From contig OY755236.1 of NCBI GenBank assembly GCA_963576725.1, positions 71,704,379 through 71,768,378 of the forward strand: a DNA stretch of 64,000 nt. The letters run 5' to 3'. The position numbers and the translations under genes are program-made. Position 1 is the stretch's first letter. Each line of letters starts with the position of its first letter. Shown here in pieces: positions 12,013 through 25,400 of this stretch. The notes under the pieces are model-generated. The model did no database searches and had not been told where the DNA came from. It worked only from the letters and a program-made list of their open reading frames with translations. Source of the stretch: Azorinus chamasolen. Taxonomy: Eukaryota; Mollusca; Bivalvia; Cardiida; Solecurtidae.

Positions 12013-13184
12013 GAAATTTAAACAGGATCACAGACATGCATAGTTTTAAGTGCATGTGCACATAAAAGCAAAAACGCATAAGCATATACAAAAGCATATA
12101 GGTTTAAGACCAGCTTAAACAAACAAACATTTATGTGCTGAACTATGTGGAAAATGTTAAATTAAAAGGTTCTTACATTTAATAAAGACAAAATCGCAAA
12201 ATTAAGAGAAAACAAAAATAAGCTGTGTGAAAGGTGCTGATCTAGACCAAAGGCCTAAAACTGCCATAAAAGGAAAAAAATAAAAGGCTGATGTGCAAAA
12301 GGAACACAAAAGTGTGACATTTAAGAAAGCAGGAAAACACATATCACCTCAAATCAGCATTTTTCACACCACTAGGAGACATTTATTCTCATCAGGAATG
12401 TCACAGGTACTAAATGTCCAAGCCTAGATATAGAATCCCAAGCATTCATCTGTCTCTGACTGCTGTATATAGACTGGTGTTCTCAAAGTCCGTGGTACTT
12501 AATGGTTTTATAAGTAATAGAGATCGAAGGGAGAAATTACTTGTAAAAAAATAGCATTTCTGATGACATCCATCCGTTATCTTCGATATTCTTGTTATTA
12601 CTTTTAATAGCACAGTAATGCTCTGCAGCATGTAGATAAACTAGGTCACTGGCAGTCATTTGCATTTATGACGTCATACTCGAAGTTCGTGGTATTAAGA
12701 TCAGAGGCTAATAATTTTATTACAACTATCAATAAATATATTGTTTGGGGTTCAACTGTTAAGAAAAACCAAAACATTGGTCGTGCCTGACCTTATAATG
12801 GCAGTTTTGTAGCAGACGAATTGAGAGAATTGATAGAGGGTGATGGATCTAGAGTTGAATGAAAATTGACAAAATATTGCCGATTTCGGGGTTTTGTGTG
12901 ATTTAAAGTGCATTTTCTTGGATTTTGTGTTTTAACATACTGAAATCGATCCATTTTAGCTTTAGAAAATGTTTTTCAATTAGATACTTACGTAGGTCAA
13001 ACAGGTTCGTATGTTTACGGAAGCAGTGTGAAGTAATGCGAATACCACGAGATTCGTGATACCACGATATTCGTGTATAAAGCTACATGTAGATACACGT
13101 TTTGGCTATTAACCCATACTCCATGAATATGCCTTAGCAAACACAATAGAGCCAAAACTAAAAGCTCCTATATCGACTTTGTTT
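12013..13184. other. Intergenic, nothing recognised
   Basis: A-rich sequence without coding signal. Confidence 0.4.
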
Positions 13185-13186
13185 GC

Positions 13187-13216
<30 letters not shown>
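13185..13216. repeat. (AAGT)n microsatellite
   Basis: About eight AAGT units, 190 bp upstream of the CLUAP1 ATG. Confidence 0.9.
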
Positions 13217-13218
<2 letters not shown>

Positions 13219-13325
13219 GGCTAGATAGATAACAACCTTCATTGCTATATTTGGGACAAAGTATTGAACGGCCATTGGGATATTTCTTACAAAAATGTAG
13301 AAATTATGATACGCACAAATTTGTT

Positions 13326-13337
13326 TGCGCATGCTCA
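13326..13337. promoter_or_regulatory. NRF1-like motif
   Basis: TGCGCATGCTCA is one mismatch from the palindromic NRF1 consensus. It lies about 70 bp upstream of the CLUAP1 ATG, a plausible core-promoter position. Confidence 0.3.
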
Positions 13338-13349
13338 AATATTTTCACT

Positions 13350-13365
13350 GTTGACAAATAGCAAC
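13350..13365. promoter_or_regulatory. X-box-like (RFX) site upstream of CLUAP1
   Basis: GTTGAC-aaat-AGCAAC, 41 bp before the CLUAP1 ATG. The halves resemble the RFX X-box of ciliary genes (GTTGCC/GGCAAC), but the spacer is 4 rather than 0-3 and one half has a mismatch. Prediction only. Confidence 0.35.
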
Positions 13366-13405
13366 ACAATTTTACGACAAATTATTGCTTTATCCACACG
13401 TAAAC

Positions 13406-13427
13406 ATGTCGTACAGAGACTTAAGAA
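13406..13427 (+). CDS. CLUAP1: CLUAP1 coding exon 1
   Basis: Encodes MSYRDLR (1-7) plus the first base of N8; donor gtaagt follows. The ATG matches the conserved family N-terminus. Only 22 coding nt, followed by a 3.2-kb intron. Confidence 0.93.
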
Positions 13428-16400
13428 GTAAGTTTATTTATTTTGACGAATATGCTTTAGTAATTGTATATTATCTTGGAGATTTAAGGTTATGAAGGTA
13501 TGGAAACAGAGACCGGTTTGGTTGGACTACTTGCTTATCAGTGGGTGGGGTAAATCTAGATTGCCATGCATAACAGAATAGTTTCTATCAATTATCTATA
13601 CATAAAAAAACATGAATATTTTATTCAGTTCTACACTTTTTAAAACTGCATATACCGGCTCCAGGAAAATTTAGATATACAAAAGAAGGGCTTTTAAAGG
13701 CTCAGTAAATGGTTTATCTTAGTTTGGTTTGATTTATAGTTTAACCGCAGTCCAACATAGATCAAAGTGTTGCAGATGCTGCAGTATTCTTTGCATGGGA
13801 TCAATGTGTTGAAAATCAAATTTCTGATATCAAATATAAATGTGCTTTTGCATGAAAAAAAACCACGTATCTAAACAGGAAAGGATTAACACACTTTCAA
13901 TGGGTAATTAAGTTACAGCTGCACTTCAGCTGTTTCCCACTATGCTTATTATCAAATTTCTGATATCAAATATAAATGTGCTTTTGCATGAAAAAACCCC
14001 CACATATCTATACAGGAAAGGATTAACACTCTTTCAATGGGTAATTAAGTTACAGCTGCACTTCAGCTGTTTCCCACTATGCTTATTATCAAACTGACCA
14101 CTTACAGTTTATGGGGGTGATTACCTATCTATCTCTGTGTACTGCCAACCCCTCTCTCGAGTGTTATAGGCAGGAAAAGGTGCACGTCAGAGCTGTTAGT
14201 AGCAAAAGGTGATAGGGATAAGAACCTGGTTATGAGTATTTTCAGGTCAGTGAGAGACATGAACAAGGTTCAAACCTAATCACTTGCATAAGGTCATCAG
14301 ATGCATACTTCTTGACTCATTGATTAACTACCTCTGGGAGATAATCATACATGTGATAACTACCGGATTCTGCGGGAGACTACCGGATTTGAGCCCAACT
14401 CCCGCAAGTCCCGGCCGGGAGACGAAATCTCCCGATTTCTGAATAAAAATGATTTTTATTTTTTTTCCCACCCCATTTTCTATCATTTTTTGTCAACAAG
14501 CGCTAGCCAGACGCCTCAAAGAACCAGTGTTGTTGACTTATTTACTGCCCTGTTTATCATGGCAGGCACAGCGCCGTGTCCCTTTTGTAATACGTCGCCA
14601 TCAAAGACCACCGCAGCATGCCCTAAATACCATGCTGTGTAATTGTGGCCCCAGTAAAAGGGATTAAATGGTCAGCAAACTCAGCATGGTGTGTTATTTA
14701 CCTTGGCATGTGTGTATTCCGTAACATAAACATTTGTGTATGCATATATGTCTCTGGTGTATTACACTGTCGTCATTACATGCTTTTTTCTTCACGGTCA
14801 GGTTCTACTAAATTTCTGTTGAAGACGATCTTATTTTCTGAGACTAAACATCTAGATAGTTACTTTATTAAATTAATTTAGGTTCTAAGTTTATTAATAG
14901 ATGTCCACATGGCATAACTGTAATGAAAATGTGCTTTTATCAGAAAAAAATAAAATAAAAAAACCACGGATTTTTCGAACGGTGAAATGTGTCATTTCAT
15001 AGAGGCAAACACAAACATTGTTTTCCACAGACATTTGGTAACATATTCAAAAGAAATTGTGTTTGTATTGAGTATAGAATGTATGGATGTCAAATACACA
15101 AAATTTGGTGAGATAGGAAGCACTTTTCAAACCAAAAACGAAACTACAAAATGCAAAGATAGTGTACTAGTGTTTGGATAGTACCATATTTCGGACAGAA
15201 AGTGACAAATGTATTATGTTTATTTCAGAATATAAATTTCTGGATATATTTCATTACAAAAATGAATTAAAATAATAAAAACAATAATGTCAATAATAAT
15301 ATAAGAATGAGAATTATGTAAATAATGATAGTAAAAATAATAATAATAAACACATGTCTATCAATTGGCCAGTTAAAATAATAATGGAATAGAAAGGAAT
15401 GGTAATTAGAAGAGAGTATATGGAAATAGATAATAGCACACACACACAAAAAAATAGAATAGAAATGAATAGTAATTAGAATAGATTATATGAGCACAGA
15501 ATAGATAATGGAATAGAATGGAATGAAACACAAAGGAATTAGAATAGATAAGAGAATGGGATGGAATGGAATAGAAAGGAATGGGAAATTAAGTAGATGT
15601 TGATGGATGTAGAACAGAGAATAGTACAGGATAGAATAAGGAATAGGATCTATATATAAGTATTAAATATATTTTATTTTAAATTTTCTGTAATTTACGC
15701 ATTATTGTACAGTAAATGTATCTTTGTGAAGCGCTTTTGAACGCACATATCCTGTATGAAAAGAGCGCTATATAAATGTGGTATAATAATAATAATAATA
15801 AAATAGAATTAATACAAACTAAATTACACAGATGTAATTTGCTAGATAGGCAAAAAAATGCCCTAGTAATTAAGATGGTTTGTCGCGCATAAAAGTGCTT
15901 TTATCATACCTCCTCCTTTCAAACCAGGTGTGTGTGTGTGTGTGTGGGGGGGGGGGGTTCTTTTCTTGCAGATATTTATGTAATATAAATATACATGTAG
16001 GTCTCTGGCCTATTATACCATCAAATAACCATCCGCATAAATCTCCCTCTTTGACACCCAATCTCCCTCATTTGAAAAGCTAATCTCCCTCTTTGCCTCG
16101 AAAAAATTATCACATGTATGGATAATACTTTCATTCATATCATGGTCATGCGATTTTACGTCATTGTGACTGATATTTGTATATTTGTGCGCCCTTCTTA
16201 CAGATTGCTATATTTTGTGGATTTTGTTGCACATACTAAACCAAAGCTAATGTTACTAAGCATTTTCATGTCAGAAATACTATACCATGATTGTTTCCAG
16301 ATGCCATGTTATTAAACGCTTTTTGTATCTATCGAATATAGGCCAATAAGTTCCACTAGACTGCTATGCAGAATGGCAGTTGTCAGGTAGGCAAGTTCAC

Positions 16401-19400
16401 CATGGGTCGGTCCAATGGTTGAACGCTACCTATGTATTCTACTTTCGCAAAGAATAGAAAAAAGGTCATATAGCACAGATCTACCCTTCAAAATAGTAAG
16501 ATGTAGTAATGACAAGCAGAGCTCTAGAAATATGGAAAAGCGTAACTGAGAGACTTGAAATAGATTCAGTGTACAACAGGTAAACTCCTTTGATTTGTCA
16601 CTCTTAATTAGCTTGCAGGATAAGGTGCAACTTCAAAAACATTTTTGCTTTTCAGATTTCACAGAAATGATGAGGGCTCTTGGTTATGTCCGTCTGATTT
16701 CTATGGAAAATTTTCGAAATCCCAATTTCCCACTTGTAGCTGAAGTCCTGAAGTGGCTGGTGAAGAGGTTTGTATAGTTATCAAGCTTATAAAATTGTTT
16801 TATTAAGTTTTTGGCTTTTTTTGTCTTAGAACTTTTATTTTATATCAATTCATTATATCTTGTAGTGAAAGTTGATTTTGCATCATTTTCCCGTGGTTTA
16901 GGGGGAGGTTGACAGGGCCTTTACACAATGATAATATGTATCATAAAATGTCAGATTAGGGAATCAAATTTAAGATCAGGGAATACAAACAATGAAATCA
17001 GTGAAATGAAAACAGCCATTTGACTCTTTCTTCGATTTTAAATATTAATGGCATTATTAGAAGATATGTTTTAAACTAGTAAGATCAGAATTTTATCAAA
17101 TTACTCTTCCTTGAAATAAATTCTTTCTCTTTGAATAGGATAAATGCAAGAAAGATTAGGCGAAATATACACTTTGATATACATGTAAAAATACCATTAA
17201 AAGGCTTGTGATATATGTCTGGTTGTGCTGGGCAGAATAAGGATTAAGTTTTTTTCGTATGAAGATTGTCCTGGATAGAGGCTCCTTTTTGATGCTTTTG
17301 CAAACCAAGTAGACTAGACTCAGGTAAAGTTGTATGATCTGGGTCTGTTCTGTTTGATTATTGAATAAAATGGATCTAAGTCTACCATGGCCCAAAATTC
17401 TTTCTTCATGACATCATTGTACAAATTCAGCTTACTGATATTCATTATGTTATTATTTCTTATGTGAATATTCATCAAGTAATGGGTTAACCCTTTACTC
17501 CATATATGTCCCAAGCTATGCCTCTGTGGCATTCTATAGCTTTTGTGAAAGCAAAATTTTACGTTATAAAAATTCAGCTAATAAATATTCATGATGTCAT
17601 TATTTCTTACATTGTTAGAAAAAGTTACATGAATATTGAAAGTTAATGGGTTATGGTACATGTATATTACTTGTGGCTGTTTTCTGTCATGTCTCTATCT
17701 AATATAATCATGTATGTTAAAATTCTCTGCAACTGATTATGACTGCAGCAGTCAAAAGTAATTGGTTGCAGCAATTGCCTTTCCCTGCTACACTATTCAT
17801 TGTCTCCTCTGGATCTAAATTGTTTGCAAACATCACTATTCAAAAGTTAAGTTCTGTCTAGGTTATTGACCAAGGAGAAAATGCACAAGGAGAAAATGTA
17901 CATGTCAGTAGGTTTGTGTGGACAAAAAAAGTTTGTTGCTTTTTTATTTTCACAAAATAATTGTAATCGAGTATTCGTTATACACACTTTGTTTACAAGC
18001 TGTATTGAAAGACTTAAAAATATTTTTAAATAATTCCATTTTGTTTGTTGAAAAGTATAATTGTAGTATATCAATTATAATTTTGCTTTTTGACCAGTAT
18101 GGCTACCCAAGATATCCTACATATTGGGGCAGACAATCCATTTTGCAAATAGTGCTGACCCAGATCAAACTGGTTCTGAAGAAGCAGTTTGATCTACACA
18201 ATTGTTACTCCATTAGTTTCATTTAAAGTTATCAAAATAATGCTGAATGACTTTCCGATCAGCTTTCCAAAGTTTTTAGAGAAAAGAATGTGTGTCAGAA
18301 TATTCAGGTTAACCCTTTATTGAGTTTATTCCATAAATCATTTGCAAACCAGTAGACCCAGACCTGATTACTCCTGTAGGAGCCGTTTAATCAGGCTCTG
18401 TTTGCTTATTGTATAATATAGATATAATACTACAGTTTTTCCTTAGTCAAACATTCCTGTCTCCATGTAGTAGTACAAAATGTATAACAATTAATCTAAT
18501 TAATATTCATGATGTCATTATTTCTTACATGGATATTCATGGAGAAAAGGGTTAACTATGGTATTTGATTGACAGGTATGACCCAAGTGCAGACATACAT
18601 GGTGACACAGACACAGAACAAGACAGAATAATATTCATCAAGTCAGTGGCAGAGTTTATGGTAAGATCATAAAACCAAGTAAGATAAATACGCCGAAAAA
18701 AATCTGATTCATCGAGAACAAGATTGATTTATTGATCAGATGTTTTCAGTGTTTTGAATAAGTAATTAGTTTACATACAAATGACTTTAATGTTATACTA
18801 AAGTTACAATCACTTTTCTTACAGGCAGGCTAACATTTGAAGGAGGTGGATACACTTACATTTACCTTTGTCAGTCTATCTGTCATTCAGTCTATCAATT
18901 TGTAAGTCCATCCTTCAGCCTGTCATTATGTGAACTAGCACATCTGGGGTATAGTTATGATATGCATTTAGTAACAGCCCTTGTCAAAGGCAGTCCGTTT
19001 ACACAGTCATTTGTAAGTTTGAGCATAAATGTCTTATGGACACATTTCTCACTCTGTGTAACCCTTTATTCCATAAATAATAAGTTAACTGGCATTTTAA
19101 ACTGTATACCCAGATCAGAGGGCTCCTGTATTTACTCTCTGATCATGGTCTGCACTGTTTGTCAGATTTTACAGATAGAACAAAAACACATCATTCAAAG
19201 GCTTAACATTCTTTCTACCACATTATTGTCAACTGCAAAGCTTCAATTTTCTTACTTTTTATGTCTAAACAATCTGACACAATATCAAACAGTTTGTATT
19301 CCATGAGTTGCAGAGAAGTTGGGAGTTTCATTTGGATCCATAAACCCTTTACTCCATAAATATGTCTGTTAATGCCTTTGCAAATAGAGTAGAGCCAGAT

Positions 19401-22400
19401 AAAATGGCTCCTTTGATCCTGTTGAATTGTATAAATTTTGTTCGACAGTTTCTGTCATGGTGAAAATTTCCAATGTTTAGTTGCCGTTGTAAAATATACC
19501 GTAATCTAACTGATATTCATAATGTCAGTGCAGTAAAACCTCTCTATAACGGCCACTGAATTGTGTTCATTAGTTGGTATTTTGGGCAGGTGGTTGCTTA
19601 AAGCAAGGTGAAAGTAAAACAGAACGCTCCTATATAGGAGCGTTCTTTTTTAATTTCACCTTGCTTCAAGCATCCACCTGCCCTTAACATAAAATACTTG
19701 ATGTAATTAAGTGGTCGTTATAGAGAGGTTTTACTGTATTTCTAATGTGAATATTCATGGAGTAAAGGGATATAAAATTAATCACAATTATTCTATGGCC
19801 TTAACCCTTTCCTTCACATAAATGCCTTTTCATGCATTTGCAAACAGTAGAACCAGATAAGATGGCTCCTGTAGGAGCCATCTGATCAAGATCTGCTCTG
19901 TTTGCTAATTGAATTTGATAGATCTATTTCTTTACTTTCTAAAATAGATCTAATTCTTTACTTTCTAAAATGGCTACAATGTTTCACCTTCTATATTTCA
20001 TTATAACTATTTTGTCCATGAATATTCAGTAGGTATTGAAATTTTAAATAAACATAGAACAGGGAAAGGGTTAAAAGAGTTAATTCCCTTTTAGGCAACT
20101 AAAGCGCATATAAAGCTGAACACTAAGAAGCTGTACCAGGCTGACGGGTATGCTGTAAAGGAACTCTTGAAGGTGACATCAGTCCTGTACAATGCCATGA
20201 AGACCAATGTAGACCAGACAGATGCTGCGGATGATGACCATAATGTACCAGTCTCCTTTGACATCTCATCGAGGGTGAGTCCTCAGCCCATAGAACTAGA
20301 TCATCCACATTGATAAATATGTTAAAGCATTTGCTGTTTGCTAAAAATAGTGGAATTTTCTTTGCGACCCTTAAATAATTATATGGCCAACAAGCCCAGT
20401 GGTTGTCTTCAGATTAATTTTATCTATATGCGAATGTCTTCTTGATAAAAGCATCAGACTTCAAGACACAGAAGCAAAACTAGAAAGAAGTCTTACTTCT
20501 CATACTGACATTTTTAACGATCTGCTTCATTAACCCTTTACATTGAATATATGCCCTTTAATGCCTTTTGCAAACAGTGTAGACCCAGATCCGACAACTC
20601 CTGTAGGAGCTGTCTGATCTGGGTCTACTTTTTTTGCTTAGGAAATAGTATAGATCTAATTCTGTAGTTAATGTCATTGCCAAAAACATGTACCATGTTT
20701 ATGTGTCATTGTAAAACATTTAATTAATGTTCATGAAATCATTATTTCTTACATGCATATTCATAGAGTAAAGAGTTAAAGACAAGCAAACCTCAGTAGA
20801 AATGTGCTTTAAAACAGAGACGCAAGACTCAGATGCCTGTTATGAGGTTGATTTCAAATTGAAAACGAAACCTTCGCAAAGGGTATATATGCCGAACTGC
20901 TTTATAATATTAAAGCAGTTAATTGCTCAAATTACAACTGTCCATATGTAACTGCAGATCAGTGAACTGAAAGAAGCAAGGAGGCTTGCATCAGAAATTA
21001 CATCCAAAGGAGCAGCACTGTATGACTTGATGGGCAAGGAAGTAGACCTGAGGGTAAGAAAACCATTAGCTTATCTTTTATTTTACTAAGAAAATAAAGG
21101 TTTTTGTGATATTCTTGGTGCAGACAGAAATGGTAGTATTCTATTACTGCTGCAAAAATATCTAACAGAATTTAGAATTACAGTTGAACTTCGATATCTC
21201 GAACTCGGATAACTCAAACTTCGGGATAACTCGAACTAAAAGTTCAGTCCTTCCAAAATTTACAATACAGAATATTTTCTAAAATATATCACTACACATA
21301 TCTTGAAACACATGTGACAGCTTAATGTAGGTCTAAAGTAATGCTGAAAGCTCATGCAGGAGCTTTCAGCATTACTTTAGACCTGCATTAAGCTGTGAAC
21401 TTGAGATATTCATCATATTTGTCAGATTATAAATCGGATGAGTCAAACCTCTCTTATCTCGAACTAATTTGTATGGTCCGTTGAAGTTCAACTGTAATAC
21501 ATTTGTTTAAACATTTCTGTGATTTGGTTTCTTTCTGAACCATTCACTTCATTAATATTAATATAAGAAATAATGACTTTATGAAAATTAGATGCACTTT
21601 GAAAAATTTATATTAACAAAGGAAATTTTTATCATGGCAGGAACTGTAGAATCATATCTATACTATTCCGTAAGCAAATAGAGTAGACCCAGATCAGATG
21701 GACCCTATAAGAGCTGTCTGATCTAGGTCGTCTCTGTTTGCAAAGGCGTTAAAAAGTGTATTTATGGAGTAAAGGGTTAACCCTTTAAAGATGGAGTAAC
21801 CTTTGCACTCATGTTGGATTCATAAGGTAAAGCGTTAAATAGATATCAGTTTGAGTTTAATTTTCTTACCTTATGTTACAGGAACAAAGAACTTTGGTGA
21901 TAGCCAAGCAGCTAGAGATAAACGAGGTGGAAACAAGCTTAGCAGCTTCCATTAAAGCTGTAGAGGTAAAATGGCTTATTGAAAGGTTATGATCAGTGTT
22001 TTGAGATAAGATGCCTAAATTAAAGTATTTTCAAGAATATCTCCTTTCTTCTCCATCAAAGAGACGATTCTAAAGAGTGGTCACAACGTAAAGTTTGGTG
22101 GAGAAATAATTATGATAGTATTTTGAGTATGCACATTTATCTGTTGCTATTAAAATAATTTTACGATGATTAAATCTATCAACACTAGACCACTGACTTA
22201 TGACCTTTGCTAGTATTTTGGATTCAGTTGGATCAAGATGAGACACAAAGTTTTAACATAATGTCTCATCAAGGTCCAAAATGTTTTACACAATTTATTT
22301 AAAAAAGCTTTAATAATTGTGGTGGATGACAATTTTTGCAGAGGAAAGTTGCTTTATAGTGTTGAAAGAGTTAAATCTTTGTATGAACAAATATGCATTA

Positions 22401-25400
22401 TAATTGCACACTTGTTTGTATTCAGATGAAGTTGCATGTGACCCAATTGGAGCTGGATTGTCATAAGCATTTACTCAGCTCTTAACCTATTCCCTCCTAG
22501 ACTATTTTTAGAACCAACTTCTTTAAATAAATATACCGATAAAGAGCATTTACCAGAGAAAAAGAAACTTTTAGAATTGTGCAATTGGAAACCATTGTGA
22601 TAAATAAAGCATTTGCTCCTATGGAGCAAAATTAATGCTCTATTTATCACAAGGGTTTCAAAAAGTGACTTTTACATTGACATCAAAAGGGTCAATAGGA
22701 GGGAATGGGTTAACAGAGTTGTAGGATAGAAGTGTAACATTCTTTTCAAATATCCTATTTCTCTTCATTGTCCTATCTTGGCACTCATTAAATCTCAGAG
22801 AGGCAATTCTGGCACAGACATGTAGCAAATATTTAAAAATAGAAACACATTTTAAAATGTTTATGTTTCAAATGTTTATTTCCTTTTTCTACTGATTTTC
22901 AGAATGAGATACGGAAGACCCTGCATATGCTGGATAATGTTGCCTCAGATGAGGCCAACCTGGAGGCTAAGATAGACAAGAAACGCAATGAGCTGGAGAG
23001 GAACCAGAAGAGGCTGATGACACTGCAGAGTGTGCGGTAGGTACAGTAAGACCCCTCTAAACCAGAATTCTAGTAGAGAAGAATCGAAATACTTTTAGGC
23101 AGGTGGCTGCTTAATGCAGGGTGAAAGTCATGCAAAAAGCTCACAGAGGTGCTTTCTGCATGACTTTCACCCTACATTAAGCTGCCACCTTTCTCCAAGA
23201 ACAATATTTTTGCTGAATTTAACATCCGGTTTAGAGGGGTTTTACTGTATATGCAAACAATTCTGTTGTTAAGGGGTGTACTAATTTATGTAAATGTTTT
23301 GTTCTTTATATTAGAATTTCTTTTGATTTTAATGATTACTGACAACATAGGGTTTGGCAGAGAAATACTATTAGTTACACGGTTAACGCCTCAGGAAATA
23401 CGGGATCTAACTCGGTCATACCAGCCCGTACACCCTGCCAAATTACCGTGTAACGAATTTATTACCAGTCAGAGATCCGATTTACCTAATTAAGAAACGA
23501 AGAACTCTTATTTTGCTGACATTAGATCTCTAATTGTATGACGACATGACAAAGAAAACATGACGTCATCACAGAGCAAATATGACGTCGTCTCAGAGCA
23601 AGTTCTAAAGAGGAATTGAAACTTCACTTGTAAACATTAACGGTAACACGTTGTACTGATAAGTTGATAGTGTTAAATTGGGGAACATATGAGGTACAGT
23701 TTTTTACGTTTATTATCGATTATTTGGTCGTAATCCATCCAGAATTATTGGAGTAAGGATGATATGAAATTTCGAATCGACGCTAAAAATAAAAACAAAA
23801 CGAATGACGCCGCGCGTCAAATTTGAATAATTCTGTATTCTCCATGGAAGCCACTGAATACGGTACTGTACACCCCGGCAGTTTTTGGCAAACTGACCAA
23901 TCAAATTCCAAGGATTTACTCTGACTGGTAATAAAGAAACCATATTTTCTAATAATTTTTTTTTATCTCTAAAGAAACCTAGAAGTTAGACCTGGTAACT
24001 AGACAGACATGTTCAAGAATATTCTTGAGTATTCACAATTATTTCTAGGTTCCCAGCTTCTACCAGAATAGCAAAAACTGGGAACTAAGAGACATGTTTA
24101 AGAGTCTTCTTTAGTTTTAACCATTTCCTTCATATAACACATTTTCATGCATTTGCAAATAGAGTAGACCCAGATGGGATGGCTCCTGTATGAGCTGTCT
24201 GACCAGGGTCTGCTCTGTTTGCTTATGGTATGATATAGATCTGATTCTACAGTTTTCAGGGAAAAGGCTAAGCCTAGAATGTTTTGATGAATTCAAGCCT
24301 AGAATTACATTACAAAATATGGTCTAGGTAAGACAAGGACATGAATAATGGTGGCATTGTGTTGTAGGCCTGCTTATATGGATGAGTATGAAAAGTTGGA
24401 AGAGGACTTACAGAAGCTTTATGACTCCTACTTGGTACGCTTCCGTAATCTCACATACCTGGAATCTCAGCTAGACGACTATAATAGGGTTGAACAAGAC
24501 AGATTTGAGGTAAGTAAGGAATGAATTGATAGATGGCTGAAGGAGATATTACTGTGTTATAAAGGAGATATTACTGTATTATAAAGGAGATATTACTGTA
24601 TTATAAAGGAGGTATTACTGTATTATAAAGTTGACTTAATGTAGAATTCCAGGCAATGACAGTCTGATAGTATCAGAGTTCTTACTCCACTAACAAATAC
24701 AGTAAATCCTCTCTAAATCGGAATTCTAGAAGGGAGGAATTTAGATACTTTTAGGCAGATGGCTGATTAATGCAGGGTGAAAGTCATGTAGAAAGCTCTG
24801 GAGGAGCATTTTGCATGACTTTCACCCTGCATTAAGCTGCCAGCCATCTCCAAGGCCGATATTTTTACTGAATATAACATCCAGTTTAGAGGGGTTCTAC
24901 TGTACAAGAGAAGTAATGTAGCATTTACAGATTTGTTTTTTCGATAACTATTTCCTTTCAAATTTCAATTGGAATGTCAAGTTATGATGAGATGCTTATT
25001 TGATTAGTTTTGATTATGCTTTAAAAAAAAAATAAGTTAACATTATCCTTCTGTGTTTCAAACATTTGGCATTTGTAGTCAGCAAGACACAACCATAGTA
25101 TGCAAGGGTTTACTCCCATACCATAGGCAAAGTCTTCATAAGATTTTCAATCAGTTTAGATCCAGATTAAACTGTGAGAGTAAATTTGGCATCTCATTAG
25201 GATCCAAAGTGTTTGTTACCCTAACCATGTTTTCTTTTGAGAAAAGATGGGGGAAAGTTTGAAGAAAAAAAATCAAGTTGACAGCAAGTTTTCCAAATTG
25301 AAGTTATGTGGTGTTGACATCTTAACCTTTACGCCACCTTTGCAAACAAAGTAGACCCCGATTAGATGACTTCTATAAGAGCGATGTGATCAATGTCTGC

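Noticed and set aside
14560..14640. Small Cys-containing frame ([11 protein letters not shown]...) as a zinc-finger gene
   Set aside because: Only about 27 codons, no splice partner found; perhaps a transposon scrap.
16768..16771. Alternative donor for CLUAP1 exon 2 at 16772 (KRF)
   Set aside because: Joining from 16772 to exon 3 breaks the frame, whereas the donor at 16768 gives KRYDP as in the family.
18962..19306. 114-residue open frame in CLUAP1 intron 3
   Set aside because: No similarity, includes a degraded TTAA-type core.
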